A stretch of 64,000 bases of DNA from Obelidium mucronatum (Eukaryota; Chytridiomycota; Chytridiomycetes; Chytridiales; Chytriomycetaceae), in contig JAIVFH010000092.1 of assembly GCA_025765595.1 (NCBI GenBank), positions 1 to 64,000 of the forward strand, in the 5' to 3' direction. Both the position numbers and the translations under genes were made by a program. Numbering within the stretch: position 1 is the stretch's first letter; the number at the start of each line of letters is the position of its first letter. A model generated the notes under the pieces. The model ran no database searches. It worked only from the letters and a program-made list of their open reading frames with translations, and had not been told where the DNA came from. Below are positions 19,169 through 28,810 of this stretch, piece after piece.

Positions 19169-20227
19169 ATGTCACAAACACTAACGATCCAGTATTTCAA
19201 AGACGCGACATGTTCAGTCACCAGTCTCTACGAATACGTTGTACAGCCAGGCGCGACTGAATTTGTTTGCACGCCCAAGGACTGCGAGCCAATGTCAGCT
19301 GGAGGATACCAAACTGTCGACTGCAACCCACTGACCGCATCCACTGCCGAAGACTTTCTCTCCACCGCCAAATCACTATTCTCGAAATCTACATACTCTT
19401 CATACGTCGTACTCAAAGAATACCTGCGCGAAAGCACGTGTTCAAATATGCCATACTTATTTGTCGCCGCAGCCACGGGAGTTTGTATGGACAGATCCCA
19501 TCTCGGATCAAATGTGAAGGCGCGTTTATCCACTGGACAAGTCACAGTGTCAAGCTGTTTACAGAATGTGGAGGGATTCGTGCCTGGTTCTTATACTTTT
19601 GGATCGTGTTTGCCATCGGCGAATGCAGACGTTGCGGGGCTTTACTTTCAGTTTGATTATGTTCCTCCTGTGGCGGCAGTGGTTCAGCAGAGTCCTTTAG
19701 TCGGAGTTGCTGCTGCCGTTTCGTCTTCAACATCTACAAGTACGAGTACAGATTCAGCGCTTTCTTCTTCTTTAGCAGCTTCCCCAACAGCGGACGCGCT
19801 TACGGCGACAATGGGCGGTGCATTCTCCCAATCAGTTGTGAATACTTCCTCCGAAACGGTCATGTCAGCTTCAGCGCCAATCATCACAACGTCCACAGAA
19901 ACCAGTGTTATCAGTCAAAGTAATACACCACTTACATCCTCCGCCGTCGAAGCGTCACTTCAGACTCAAGAGCAACCTACACAATCAACATTCACTTCAG
20001 AGCGTCCGTCGCAGGAAATTAGTGCCAGTACAGATAACACGACCACTACCAGTACAAATTCCGAAACGAGTACAAGCAACATACAGTCTCCATCTAGCGA
20101 AATCGCGTCTCCAACACAGCCAGTTACTACTACAGTATCGTCCTCCCTTGAAACCCAAAGTACCGAATCATCCACGACTTTGCCACAGCCCGCGATCGAA
20201 ACAGCTTCAGCCACTCGTTTGAGATGA
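19169..20227 (+). CDS. Cys-containing protein with long Ser/Thr-rich tail, unknown function
   Basis: This single open frame of 352 residues has an ATG in an A-rich leader. Residues 1-165 hold about ten cysteines in units that open with an aromatic residue a few places before Cys (IQYFKDATC...C, LKEYLRESTC...C). This is the same layout as the Y-S-D-x-x-C units in the four paralogs at 24.3-29.9 kb, so I suspect a distant relative. Residues 185-352 are almost pure Ser/Thr/Ala/Gln, like an O-glycosylated cell-wall stalk, but there is neither an N-terminal signal peptide nor a C-terminal GPI signal; the frame ends in SATRLR. Either it is made and kept inside, exported by an unusual route, or the gene has lost its 3' end. 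Confidence 0.6.
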   Translation: MSQTLTIQYFKDATCSVTSLYEYVVQPGATEFVCTPKDCEPMSAGGYQTVDCNPLTASTAEDFLSTAKSLFSKSTYSSYVVLKEYLRESTCSNMPYLFVAAATGVCMDRSHLGSNVKARLSTGQVTVSSCLQNVEGFVPGSYTFGSCLPSANADVAGLYFQFDYVPPVAAVVQQSPLVGVAAAVSSSTSTSTSTDSALSSSLAASPTADALTATMGGAFSQSVVNTSSETVMSASAPIITTSTETSVISQSNTPLTSSAVEASLQTQEQPTQSTFTSERPSQEISASTDNTTTTSTNSETSTSNIQSPSSEIASPTQPVTTTVSSSLETQSTESSTTLPQPAIETASATRLR

Positions 20228-20506
20228 ACAAAAAATAAATCTCAATAAAAAAAAAGTGAAAAGGCCCAAATAAATTTTTTTTTCACCACACCCCTCACAC
20301 CTATATTGCATTATTGATTGCCGCCAGAGGTCGGTATTGTTTATTCCGCCGCCGGGGACAACTGAACGCGTTGCAAATTGATTGATCACGTGACATTTGA
20401 TTGCATTTAAACAAAAAAAGCAAGACAAGAAAAAACAAAAACCAACCTCTTCCCATCCTTTCTCCGATCGAACCCCCTGACGTTTACACACACAACACAA
20501 AAAAAA

Positions 20507-21605
20507 ATGATCCGAAACCTCATGATCACATCGCTGCTTGCAGCATCCCTTGCTACTGCTGCACCCAACGATACTGTCTGTTCAGGCGACAACTGGGATC
20601 GTGGCGAGAACGCTGTTGACCCCAACGCTCCACCAGGTCCGTATCCTGTTGCTGGACAGCAAGTGTATATCAAGGACGTATCGGTGAGTCGTGTGTTTAG
20701 GAAGAGGTGGTTGTTTGACTGGAAATTATGCGGCGTTGTTATCAATCGAAGTGGCTGGCTACTGTTGCATTTAAGACTACTTTGATCTATATTCGACGCA
20801 TTATTAACGTCTTTTCATTTGCCGAATACTAGAACTTTTGCATCAACTTGCCAAACCCCGACGATCCAACTCTGGTATGTTTACACCCAACATACTACTT
20901 TCCAGGCCCCCAAACAAATAGCCAATCAATCATTTTGTTTTTCTCTAGAAACAACTATACTACAGCAAAGGACTCAAACCAACCGTCGTCCAAGCCGAAG
21001 GCTACGTCCGCAGCTACTGCGTCGGCCAACAACTCCCCGGCTCCCTCCCCATGCCCGCAGGCGCCATCACAACCGCCCACATAACCCGAAACTTCACTGT
21101 CCCGGGAAACCACTACATGCAAATCACGGGATACATGAACTGCGATGTCCTTGGAATCAACTGCCAAGGCGAAAACAGTGGACAATACGACTCCGTGCCG
21201 TACAGAAACTGTGGAAAAGAACCATACTCGAATGTAAACACGGAGTTAAACCCAGGATTCGAAAACTATGTGGAGCAGGCGGGGGATGGGATTTTCTGTA
21301 TGCGGACTTGTCAGGGCGGGTTGCAGTTGAATGATCCATGTAATGTCAAGAATGATACCGCGGGGTGTGCGGCGACCATGGGGTTTAATACCAATACTGG
21401 GTTCACGTTTTTGGATGTTTCGGGAGGTGGGGTAACTAGTTTGGCTGGGCCGGTTATTACTACTACTACTACGACTGCGGCTGCTACTACTGCGGCCCAG
21501 ACTCAAGTTGCCACCGTTGTCTCCACAACTTCAAAGAGTGGTGCAATGGGCCGCGTTGGGTATACTGTGTTTTTTGCGCTTGCCGCTTCGGTTTACTTTT
21601 TGTAG
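20507..21605 (+). CDS. GPI-anchored secreted glycoprotein, macrophage-activating-glycoprotein-like
   Basis: Three exons (20507-20683, a 42-base exon 20833-20874, and 20949-21605) give about 291 residues. MIRNLMITSLLAASLATAAP is a signal peptide. The core has NFCINLPNPDDP, VVQAEGYVRSYC, LPMPAGAITTAHITRNF and MQITGYMNCDVLGINC, and regularly spaced cysteines. This resembles fungal secreted proteins annotated as macrophage activating glycoprotein; that link is from memory. A Thr/Ala-rich stalk and the hydrophobic end RVGYTVFFALAASVYFL form a GPI-attachment signal. It should sit on the plasma membrane or in the wall. Role unknown. No further features are seen in 20228-20506. Confidence 0.7.
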
Positions 21606-21641
21606 AGAACAACTTGTGATAGATATGTTGAGAATTTGTTT

Positions 21642-21933
21642 TTTTTGAGTGGAACCGTTGTTGTAACATCTGATGCTGTTATTCCTCAAGCCACTACAAT
21701 TATTCAGTCACCCGTTCAAGAATCTTTGTTGGTTTCTAGCAGCAGCATCTTGATTTCCAGTACTACTGGAACAACAAGTGAAGCTGGTTCTGTTTTTTGC
21801 GTCGTCAACCACTATTCCCACGGTTGTCGCGATTTCATCTACAAGGTTTGGTGCAACGGTGACCTCTGCGAGTTCCAGAAATAGTGCTGGCGTGTTGTCT
21901 GTTTTAGTGGGCCTGTTGGGATTATTTATCTAG
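21642..21933 (+). pseudogene. Remnant of a Ser/Thr-rich GPI-anchored protein tail
   Basis: The region just downstream of the GPI protein reads VVVTSDAVIPQATTIIQ... and Ser/Thr-rich sequence in one frame to about 21795. It then continues in another frame as LFFASSTTIPTVVAISSTRF and ends SAGVLSVLVGLLGLFI-stop at 21933, a typical GPI-attachment end. The frame changes at a short T run (GGTTCTGTTTTTTGCG). No start codon or domain precedes it. It looks like the broken 3' end of a duplicated wall-protein gene. Confidence 0.55.
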
Positions 21934-22096
21934 ATTATTTATCTTTTTGGTTGTGGAGGTACGAATTTAAAGGACAAACGTGAAGCCTTACGTTTAATAC
22001 TTGAAGAGGAAAAAACAAAAACTGTGATTTAAATTACATTTTTCATATTCGTTCAAAGAACATTGATGCGGAACGGAATCACCGAAAAAAATAAAG

Positions 22097-24229
22097 ATGG
22101 ACACCGAAATCGCAAACCTCAATGACGAATTCGTTCAGCTCTTGTTTGAAGCAAATCCATCGCTCTGCTTTCCGTTTGGGATCCGCGCATTCGAAGATCG
22201 AATCTTTGATTGCTCGTTGGAGTTTCATGTCAAGTTTGTGGGCAATGTGAGACAACTCCGGGACAGAGTGATCAAATTGAAGGAAACCGCGATGAACGAC
22301 TTCACTAGTAAACAACAGGTATGGGGGTTGGAAGCGTTTGCACGTGTGTATGTGTGTGTTGTGAGCTGTTGTTTGACTTGTTTTGGTGACCTAGGACGAT
22401 GTCGCTTTTCTATTGGACGCCATTGACCAGGCATTAGTAACGGAAGGAGTTCCTGGTGAATCCGGCTATCGTCTCGAACTTTCAAACAAGTATGTTAACG
22501 CCACTGAGTCGATTCTTCCTAACCATTATCACAATTTTTTAGCCACTTCGAGGGCGAACTGGTGGGACTTGAAGCACATTTCGAGTTTTCTCCATTGGAA
22601 TCTGTCGCTGATTTGCAAAACTACCGCAAGAAGCTCTCTCTGATTCCGGTCCAATGCAAGCATATGATTGACAACTATCGACGCGGTATCAAGAGAAACG
22701 CGACACTCAACAAAGTCGGTGTGGAGCTCATTATCAATGTGTGCAAAACATTGTATGGGCACGGCAAAATTCCGGTCACGGCTGCAAGAGAATCTGGTCT
22801 TAATCGCGCTCAAATCTGCAAGCGCCTGGTTCAAGACGAGGATTTCTTGGTTCCAGTGCTCGTTGATCAAGTGTTCCCGGCGCTCCAATTAGTTACTCGG
22901 TTTTTGGAGACAGAATACATTCAATATGCAAGAAAGGCGGATGGAATCTCGGATATCCCTGGTGCTTACGAGCGTTATATTCAAATCAATACTGGCATCG
23001 CCTATTCAGCCAAAGAGATTCACAGTCTTGGACTTGCTGAAGTCTCTAGAATTACGGCTTTACTTGAAAATGCAAAGAAGGCATGCGGGTTCGTTGGATC
23101 TTTGAAGGAGTTTCAAAGTAACCTGTTGGATCGCTCCAAATATCCGCACTTGTACATGGATGAGGATAAAATCATTCCTGCATGTGAAGAAATCATCTCT
23201 AATTCCAAGGCGCGAATGGTTTCCATGTTTGATCATTTTCCTAAATTCAAGTTGAGTGCTTTTCTTGGTTTGGGGGGGAATTGCTAAAACCTCTTTCACG
23301 CCAGCTGCCAAGTGAAGCCCGTCCCCAAAAACCTGGAAGAAACCTCTCCTTTGGGTTCATACAATAATCCATCGTCTACTGAGTGAGTTTTTAAATTTTA
23401 AGAACTCTGCCCGACGCCGCCTTTTCTGTAATGTCTAAACCTCGGAACCTCTATTTACAGGGGCGGAGCCTTCCAAATCAACATGCGTTTACAAAAGGAG
23501 AAACCATCGCACCAACTCAAGGCCCTCTGCCTCCACGAAGGAAACCCAGGACACCACCACTCCATCTCCCTTGTTTCCGAAAACAAATCCCAGCACCTTA
23601 TCCGCCGAATTGTAATGAGTGGAGCATACACTGAGGGTTGGGGTCTTTATTCCGAGTTCTTGGGTGAAGAATTGGGCATATACACGGATCCATTCGAATA
23701 CTTTGGAAGACTGGAGATGGAAATGTGGAGAGCTTGTCGACTGGTAGTAGATTCAGGGCTTCACTCGAAAGGTTGGACAATTGACGAGAGTGTGGAGTAT
23801 ATGATGGAGAGAATCGCCATGACAAGGGACGAGGTTGTGACAGAGGTGAGGCGATACACTGCCATTCCAGGGCAAGCATTGAACTACAAGATTGGGGAGC
23901 TCAAGATTAAGGAATTACGCGCCTTTGCAAAGCGTGAGCTGGGGGATCAGTTTAATTTGATGCAATTCCATGAAGTTGTTTTGGGAAGTGGTGCATTGCC
24001 ACTGGTCATGCTGGATCGGCTTGTGAAAGAGTGGGTTAGAGCTAGCAATTTAGCCCAAAGCTCTATGGAAAAGGTGCATCGAATGGATATTTTGCTTCCA
24101 TCCGATTCATTCGGTTTAGTGGGGAGAACCTTGCCACCAAGATATGGGAAAGAACACTGTTTCACGGCTCTGTTTAAGTACGCTGCTTTATGGCTTGCAT
24201 GCCTTGTGCTTATGAAGATGTTTTTTTAA
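22097..24229 (+). CDS. DUF885 family protein (metallopeptidase-like)
   Basis: Five exons (22097-22318, 22395-22489, 22543-23250, 23305-23382, 23461-24229) join in frame to about 623 residues. The family motifs are present: HEGNPGHHHSI, a zinc-site-like motif, then the downstream TEGWGLYSEFLGEE with a further candidate ligand, and the closing PGQALNYKIGELKIKELR. DUF885 (PF05960) proteins are widespread in bacteria and some eukaryotes and are regarded as zinc peptidase relatives of uncertain substrate. The N-terminus has no signal peptide. The last 15-20 residues (YAALWLACLVLMKMFF) form a hydrophobic helix, so this copy may be a tail-anchored membrane protein. Confidence 0.85.
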
Positions 24230-24336
24230 GAAATTTAATAATCTATCAATGTATTCATTCTTCATTATCTCCACATACGAGATACGTTTGAAACAAAAAA
24301 GTGGTAAAAAACAAAATCCCGCCAAACAACCCTTTT

Positions 24337-25437
24337 TTACATCAACCAAATACCGGCAACAAGCAGAATCCCACTTGCAAACGCAAAAGTCGAAGAAATT
24401 CCATTGGAAGTTTTTGTAGTGGACGCAACGACACCAGTCGCGAGAGGGTTCTTGACATTGACCAAAGAAATTTTTGCATAGGCATCACAAGCACCCGAGT
24501 AACTTTGACGGTCTTGCAAAACACCAGCGCATTTAAGATCACTGTAATGGGAATAAACCAGAGAGCCATTTGCAGCTTGTGTGTAAATAGTGGAACCATT
24601 CGAAGTGGAAGCATAGCATGAGTCCAAAACAACTGCCGACCTATAGGTAGGTGCAGCGGTTTGACACGCCTTATCAGAGTATCCATTAATGAGAGCGTAC
24701 GGCTTGGATCCAAATGTAGTTTTAGCCACATCTTCAATGTTGTATTCAAGCGGGTTGCTGGCCTGGCAGCTGACAGTCTTGCGGGATACCATCGAAGGGC
24801 GGGATTGGGAACAAGAAGTTTGTGTGCTGCAGGCTCCATAGAGAGTACTTTGAATCATGCGAGAGACTGTGGTACAGGTGTCGCTGTAGAAAAACACTGT
24901 CCGTGCACCCCCAGATTTGAGAACCTTCGCAGAAACCTTGTTCACGCAGGTGGATCCTGGCTTACTCAAAACTTTGGTGTCGACATAGGTATCGCAATTG
25001 GAGTCAGAGTATCCATCATAGTAAAGATTATTGGCCAAATCAGCGTTGACAATGCCCCAGGTTCCATCATTGTAGGGACTGGGACTGCACTGGCCGAGAG
25101 CAAACAAGCCGCCAGCGGTTGGCTGGCCTTGACAAGTGTCAGGCGCATATGCGGCAACGGAAGCAGCCGAGAACAGATTTGCAAAGTTGGTCACCGTACT
25201 TGCTGGAAGCGAAAGAGCACTGCTGGCATCCAACGAAATCGAGGTGCAGAAACTGGATGTAAAGGTTCCTGTTTGTGCCGTTGCCTTGCAGGTCTCTTGA
25301 GCGACCGAAATGCATGAAGCCACAGGCTTGCACAGAATGGCAGTGGCAAAGGCACTTGCACTAGCACAGTCAGTGTCGACAGCTGAATCATAGGTGAAGT
25401 AAGAAGCACATTGCACTTGCATATTGGTTGTGGACAT
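24337..25437 (-). CDS. Cys-rich repeat-module protein, paralog A
   Basis: Single exon, 366 residues, ATG at 25437. It shares a full-length pattern with the next three genes: about 25 conserved cysteines, SPSPYNDGTWG near residue 130, LSKPGSTCVNK near 165, and NGSLVYSHYSD near 300. Within the protein a module recurs: aromatic-Y-S-D-x(1-2)-C, 15-25 residues, then C (YYDGYSDSNC, FFYSDTC, INGYSDKAC, YSHYSDLKC). The C-terminus, after a Thr/Ser linker, is a hydrophobic tail (FAFASGILLVAGIWLM) like a GPI signal. The N-terminus (MSTTNMQVQCASYF) has no signal peptide, although NGS glycosylation sites are conserved. An upstream acceptor (TTTTTAG just before the ATG) leaves open a non-coding or short 5' exon. 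Function unknown. Confidence 0.75.
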   Translation of the reverse strand: MSTTNMQVQCASYFTYDSAVDTDCASASAFATAILCKPVASCISVAQETCKATAQTGTFTSSFCTSISLDASSALSLPASTVTNFANLFSAASVAAYAPDTCQGQPTAGGLFALGQCSPSPYNDGTWGIVNADLANNLYYDGYSDSNCDTYVDTKVLSKPGSTCVNKVSAKVLKSGGARTVFFYSDTCTTVSRMIQSTLYGACSTQTSCSQSRPSMVSRKTVSCQASNPLEYNIEDVAKTTFGSKPYALINGYSDKACQTAAPTYRSAVVLDSCYASTSNGSTIYTQAANGSLVYSHYSDLKCAGVLQDRQSYSGACDAYAKISLVNVKNPLATGVVASTTKTSNGISSTFAFASGILLVAGIWLM

Positions 25438-25654
25438 CCTCTAAAAATAGAAAAAATTTCTACGCTCGTGATTTGCACATTGAATCTCCAAATGTTGCCA
25501 CCCAGTGGGTTTCTAGGTTGCCAACCGCATCCGTTTTAGCCCCTCCATTTTGAATCGAAGCTCTGCCTCTATACTCGGTTTCTTCAACAAAACGGGGTCT
25601 GACACGCTTAAATTGGTATAAAATGCTGCAGTCTCGAATTGAAAAAATTAATCT

Positions 25655-25687
25655 CCATTTTGTTGCCATTTTGTCGCCATTTTGTCG
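25655..25687. repeat. Three tandem 11-base repeats upstream of paralog A
   Basis: CCATTTTGTTG, CCATTTTGTCG and CCATTTTGTCG follow one another directly. They lie about 220 bases upstream of the start of the Cys-rich gene A, so tandem binding sites for a regulator are possible. I did not find the same cluster upstream of B, C or D. Confidence 0.6.
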
Positions 25688-25859
25688 CCACCCACACAGC
25701 CCAGAACACCACGATTTCTCATGGCCGCTTGTTTGGTTGTTGCAACCCCTTCCATTTTTGAATTGAATCCGTGTATTCAAATGTCATAAACAAACAAATT
25801 AACCAGTATGCATCAATTCAATCCTTCCACCGTTGTAGAAGTTTTAACCAATAGCAAAG

Positions 25860-25930
25860 CACCAAAAAAAGAATCACATCAAAACTCACCATGAAGCCAC
25901 CAGAAGACTTTGTGGTAATCTATTTAATGT
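25860..25930 (-). pseudogene. Relic with sequence of a Cys-rich paralog 3' end
   Basis: On the minus strand ACAAAGTCTTCTGGTGGCTTC, followed by TGGTGAGTTT, almost repeats the 3' coding end of paralog C (ACAAAGTCTTCTGGTGGCTTC, then GCGATGAGTTT), reading T-T-K-S-S-G-G-F. It sits directly after the 3' flank of paralog B with no gene body around it. The alternative is a 5' leader exon of gene A, because GTGAGT after the ATG is a good donor. The remaining bases of 25438-26021 hold nothing else I can name. Confidence 0.4.
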
Positions 25931-26021
25931 ATTCATTCTTTATTGTCCTCGCCATCCCCAAAAATAAGATAAACTTTTGAATCAAAAAAAAAAAGTGGAA
26001 GCAATCAAAATCCCCGCCCTT

Positions 26022-27107
26022 TCACATCAACCCAACAACGGCAAGAAACAAAATCCCACTCGCAAACGCAAAAGTCGTAAAAATTGCATTGGAAGTTTTT
26101 GTAGTGGACGCAACAGCACCAGTCGTCAGAGGGGCCTTGCCATTGACCAAGGAGATTTTTGCATAGGCATCACAAGAACCAGAGTAGCTTTGGCGGTCCT
26201 GCAAAACACCAGCGCAAGCACCATCGTTGTAACGGGAATAAACCAGAGAGCCATTCACAGCTTGCGTGTATATAGCGGAGCCATTGGACAACGATGCATA
26301 GCACAAGTCCAAAACAACCGCCGATCTATAGGTAGGTGCGGCGGTTTGACACGTCTTGTCAGAGTATCCGTTGATGAGAGCGTACGGCTTGGATCCAAAT
26401 GTAGCTTTAGCCACATCTTCAATATTGTATTGTAGTGGGTTGCTGGCCTGGCAGCTGACAGTCTTGCGGGACACCATCGAAGGGCGTGATTGGGAACAAG
26501 TAGTTTGTTCGCTACATGAACCGAAGGCGGCATTTTGAATAATACGAGAGACTGTGGAACAGGCGTCGCTATAATATAACACTGTCTTTGCCCCCGTGGA
26601 TTTGATGACAGTGGCAGACGCTTTGTTCACACAATTGGATCCTGGCTTACTCAAAACCTTAGTGTCGGTGTAATTGTTGCAGTTTGCGTCAGAGTAAGCA
26701 TCGTAGTAAAGGTTGTTGGCCAAATCAGCGTTGACAAGTCCCCAGGTTCCGTCATTGTAAGGACTTGGACTGCATTGGCCAAGAGAAAATAATCCTTGAG
26801 CGAGCGGTCGGCCCTGGCAAGTGTCAGACCCATATGTGTCCACTGAAGCCATCGGGAACATATCAGGGAACTTGGCAACTAAGCTTGCGGGAAGAGTTCC
26901 ATTCGATGGCATCGAAGCGCAGACAGTGGATGTGAAGATCCCATCTTGCGCTGTCGGCTTGCAAGTTGCTTGCGATACTGATGAGTCACAAGAGGATACA
27001 GGGCTGCAGAGAATGGCGGTGGAGAAAGCACTTGCACTCGCACAGTCATTGTCGATAGCTGGATCATAGCTGAAGTAATAGGCGCACTGCATATTGAGTG
27101 AAGCCAT
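26022..27107 (-). CDS. Cys-rich repeat-module protein, paralog B
   Basis: Single exon, about 361 residues from the ATG at 27107 (MASLNMQCAYYF). It is the closest relative of paralog A: long blocks are identical, such as TTFGSKPYALINGYSDK versus ATFGSKPYALINGYSDK and VLQDRQSYSG. The 3' flanks of A and B are also alike, so the two arose by a recent tandem duplication that included downstream DNA. It has the same cysteine order, NGS sites, Y-S-D-x-x-C modules and hydrophobic tail (FAFASGILFLAVVGLM), and again no signal peptide. Confidence 0.75.
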   Translation of the reverse strand: MASLNMQCAYYFSYDPAIDNDCASASAFSTAILCSPVSSCDSSVSQATCKPTAQDGIFTSTVCASMPSNGTLPASLVAKFPDMFPMASVDTYGSDTCQGRPLAQGLFSLGQCSPSPYNDGTWGLVNADLANNLYYDAYSDANCNNYTDTKVLSKPGSNCVNKASATVIKSTGAKTVLYYSDACSTVSRIIQNAAFGSCSEQTTCSQSRPSMVSRKTVSCQASNPLQYNIEDVAKATFGSKPYALINGYSDKTCQTAAPTYRSAVVLDLCYASLSNGSAIYTQAVNGSLVYSRYNDGACAGVLQDRQSYSGSCDAYAKISLVNGKAPLTTGAVASTTKTSNAIFTTFAFASGILFLAVVGLM

Positions 27108-27476
27108 CTTGAAACTCAATTTGGCTTTTTAAGGAAAAACAGGTGGCGCCATATTTTTGAACCTGTCATCGACTCTTAAAAAAGCAGATCCCTTCTAATT
27201 GAAAACTTGCCGAATTGTTCATCAAGGACACTAGTTTAAGGAAAAAGTAAATGACAATAACAGTAAACTCACCAGGATTAGACCAGAAGGGTATATTCTC
27301 TTGATAAAAAAAAACACGAAAAATCTATAAAAAGAGTAGGGTTTGTTCGTTCTGTTTTTGTTTTTTTTTTTGGTGTAGGAGTGCCAATTCTGAGTCGAAA
27401 GTATCGTAAGGCAAAGCCCAGTTTATTCATAGACACAGGAATGCCAGTAAAACAAAATCAAATCAATCAACCATCC

Positions 27477-28565
27477 TCAGAACATTTCAATAACAAAAGA
27501 AAGGAGGCAAGAAGCAATCAAATGGAAACTCATCGCGAAGCCACCAGAAGACTTTGTAGTAGAAACGGCGGTCTTGGTGAAAATAACAGCTTTACCAAAG
27601 TCATTACAAGCACCAGTACTTGAATAGCTTGTACGAGCCTTCAATTCCCCGGAACATCCAAGACTCGCGTAATGGGAATAAACCAATGACCCATTCGCCG
27701 CTTGAGCGTAAATAGTAGAACCTTCAGCAGCAGACGCGTAACACTCATCCAACAGAACGGCACCCTTCCAAACAGGTGCAACAGTTTGACAATCCTTATC
27801 GCCATACGAGTCAACGATTGCAAAAGGTTTAGATCCGAAAACAGTTTTGGCTTCGTTTTCTAGGTTGTACTCGGAAGCACTGTTTTGGCAACTCACTGTT
27901 TTGTGGAATACCATTGACGGCTGGGATTGGCTGCATGTGGTTTGTTGCGTGCATGATCCGACGATGGCGGTTTGGACGATGCGATTGACGGTGGAGCAGT
28001 TGTCACTGTAGTAAAAAGATGTCTTGTATCCGCGATCACGGAACAGGGATGCAGACAGCTTGTTGACGCAAGTGGATCCTGATTTAGTCAGTGGGATTCC
28101 CGTTTTGGATGGCATAGCCTTGATACAAGTTGTATCAGCGTAGCCGTCGTAGTAAAGGTTTTTGGCAAAGTCAGAGTATATGACTCCCCAAGTTCCATCG
28201 TTGAATGGGCTTGGGTTACACTGTTGCAAAGCGAAAACTCCGCCGGAAGCTGGCTGCCCTTGACAAGTTTCAGAAGCGAACGTTGATACCAACGCAAAGG
28301 AGAAGGTATCGTCCAAACTGATTGTCAGAGAAGGTGGAGCAATGATACCGCCAGAGGCTGCCAAAGGAATCGGGGAACAGTCAGAGTTTGTGTAGGTGCT
28401 ATCCTGTGCGCTGGCCTTGCAGGTAGTTGATGTTTGCGAGAGACAAGTGGTAACTGGATTGTTACAGAGAATGGCCGTAGCGTAGGCAGACGCCGCCGAA
28501 CAGTCGGAACCACTAGCGGGAGCGTATGGGAAGTACGAAGTGCATTGCATATTAATGGACGTCAT
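27477..28565 (-). CDS. Cys-rich repeat-module protein, paralog C
   Basis: Single exon, about 362 residues from the ATG at 28565 (MTSINMQCTSYFPY). It is more diverged than A and B but keeps the order of cysteines, SPFNDGTWG, KSGSTCVNK, FYYSDNC, AAEGSTIYAQAANGSLVYSHY and the hydrophobic end (MSFHLIASCLLSFVIEMF). A TATA-like box lies 46 bases upstream. The region 27108-27476 between B and C is AT-rich with short A and T runs and shows no other gene. Confidence 0.75.
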   Translation of the reverse strand: MTSINMQCTSYFPYAPASGSDCSAASAYATAILCNNPVTTCLSQTSTTCKASAQDSTYTNSDCSPIPLAASGGIIAPPSLTISLDDTFSFALVSTFASETCQGQPASGGVFALQQCNPSPFNDGTWGVIYSDFAKNLYYDGYADTTCIKAMPSKTGIPLTKSGSTCVNKLSASLFRDRGYKTSFYYSDNCSTVNRIVQTAIVGSCTQQTTCSQSQPSMVFHKTVSCQNSASEYNLENEAKTVFGSKPFAIVDSYGDKDCQTVAPVWKGAVLLDECYASAAEGSTIYAQAANGSLVYSHYASLGCSGELKARTSYSSTGACNDFGKAVIFTKTAVSTTKSSGGFAMSFHLIASCLLSFVIEMF

Positions 28566-28610
28566 TTTTGGAGTAGTTTTTCTTCGGACTTTCAAGCAGA
28601 GTCTGCCTGA

Positions 28611-28618
28611 TTTTATAT
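28611..28618 (-). promoter_or_regulatory. TATA-like box of paralog C
   Basis: ATATAAAA on the minus strand, 46 bases upstream of the ATG at 28565. Spacing and sequence only. Confidence 0.4.
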
Positions 28619-28810
28619 TGTGATCTGTTGATTAAAAGATGAAAATTGGGCTTATTCGCCGCCAATCGGACTGGTTTCAGAAGCGACAAACCAGAAAAAA
28701 GGTTTTGGACCACGCATAATGAAAGTTTTTGAGTCTATTTATTGAGCAATCACTTCTTTGGCAAGTTTAGTCTTGGCTTGAACACACTATATTTGGAGAA
28801 TTTTGGACGT

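Noticed and set aside
24661..25317. Plus-strand ORFs opposite the Cys-rich paralogs
   Set aside because: The same antisense pattern recurs in each paralog, as expected from a shared sense-strand gene.
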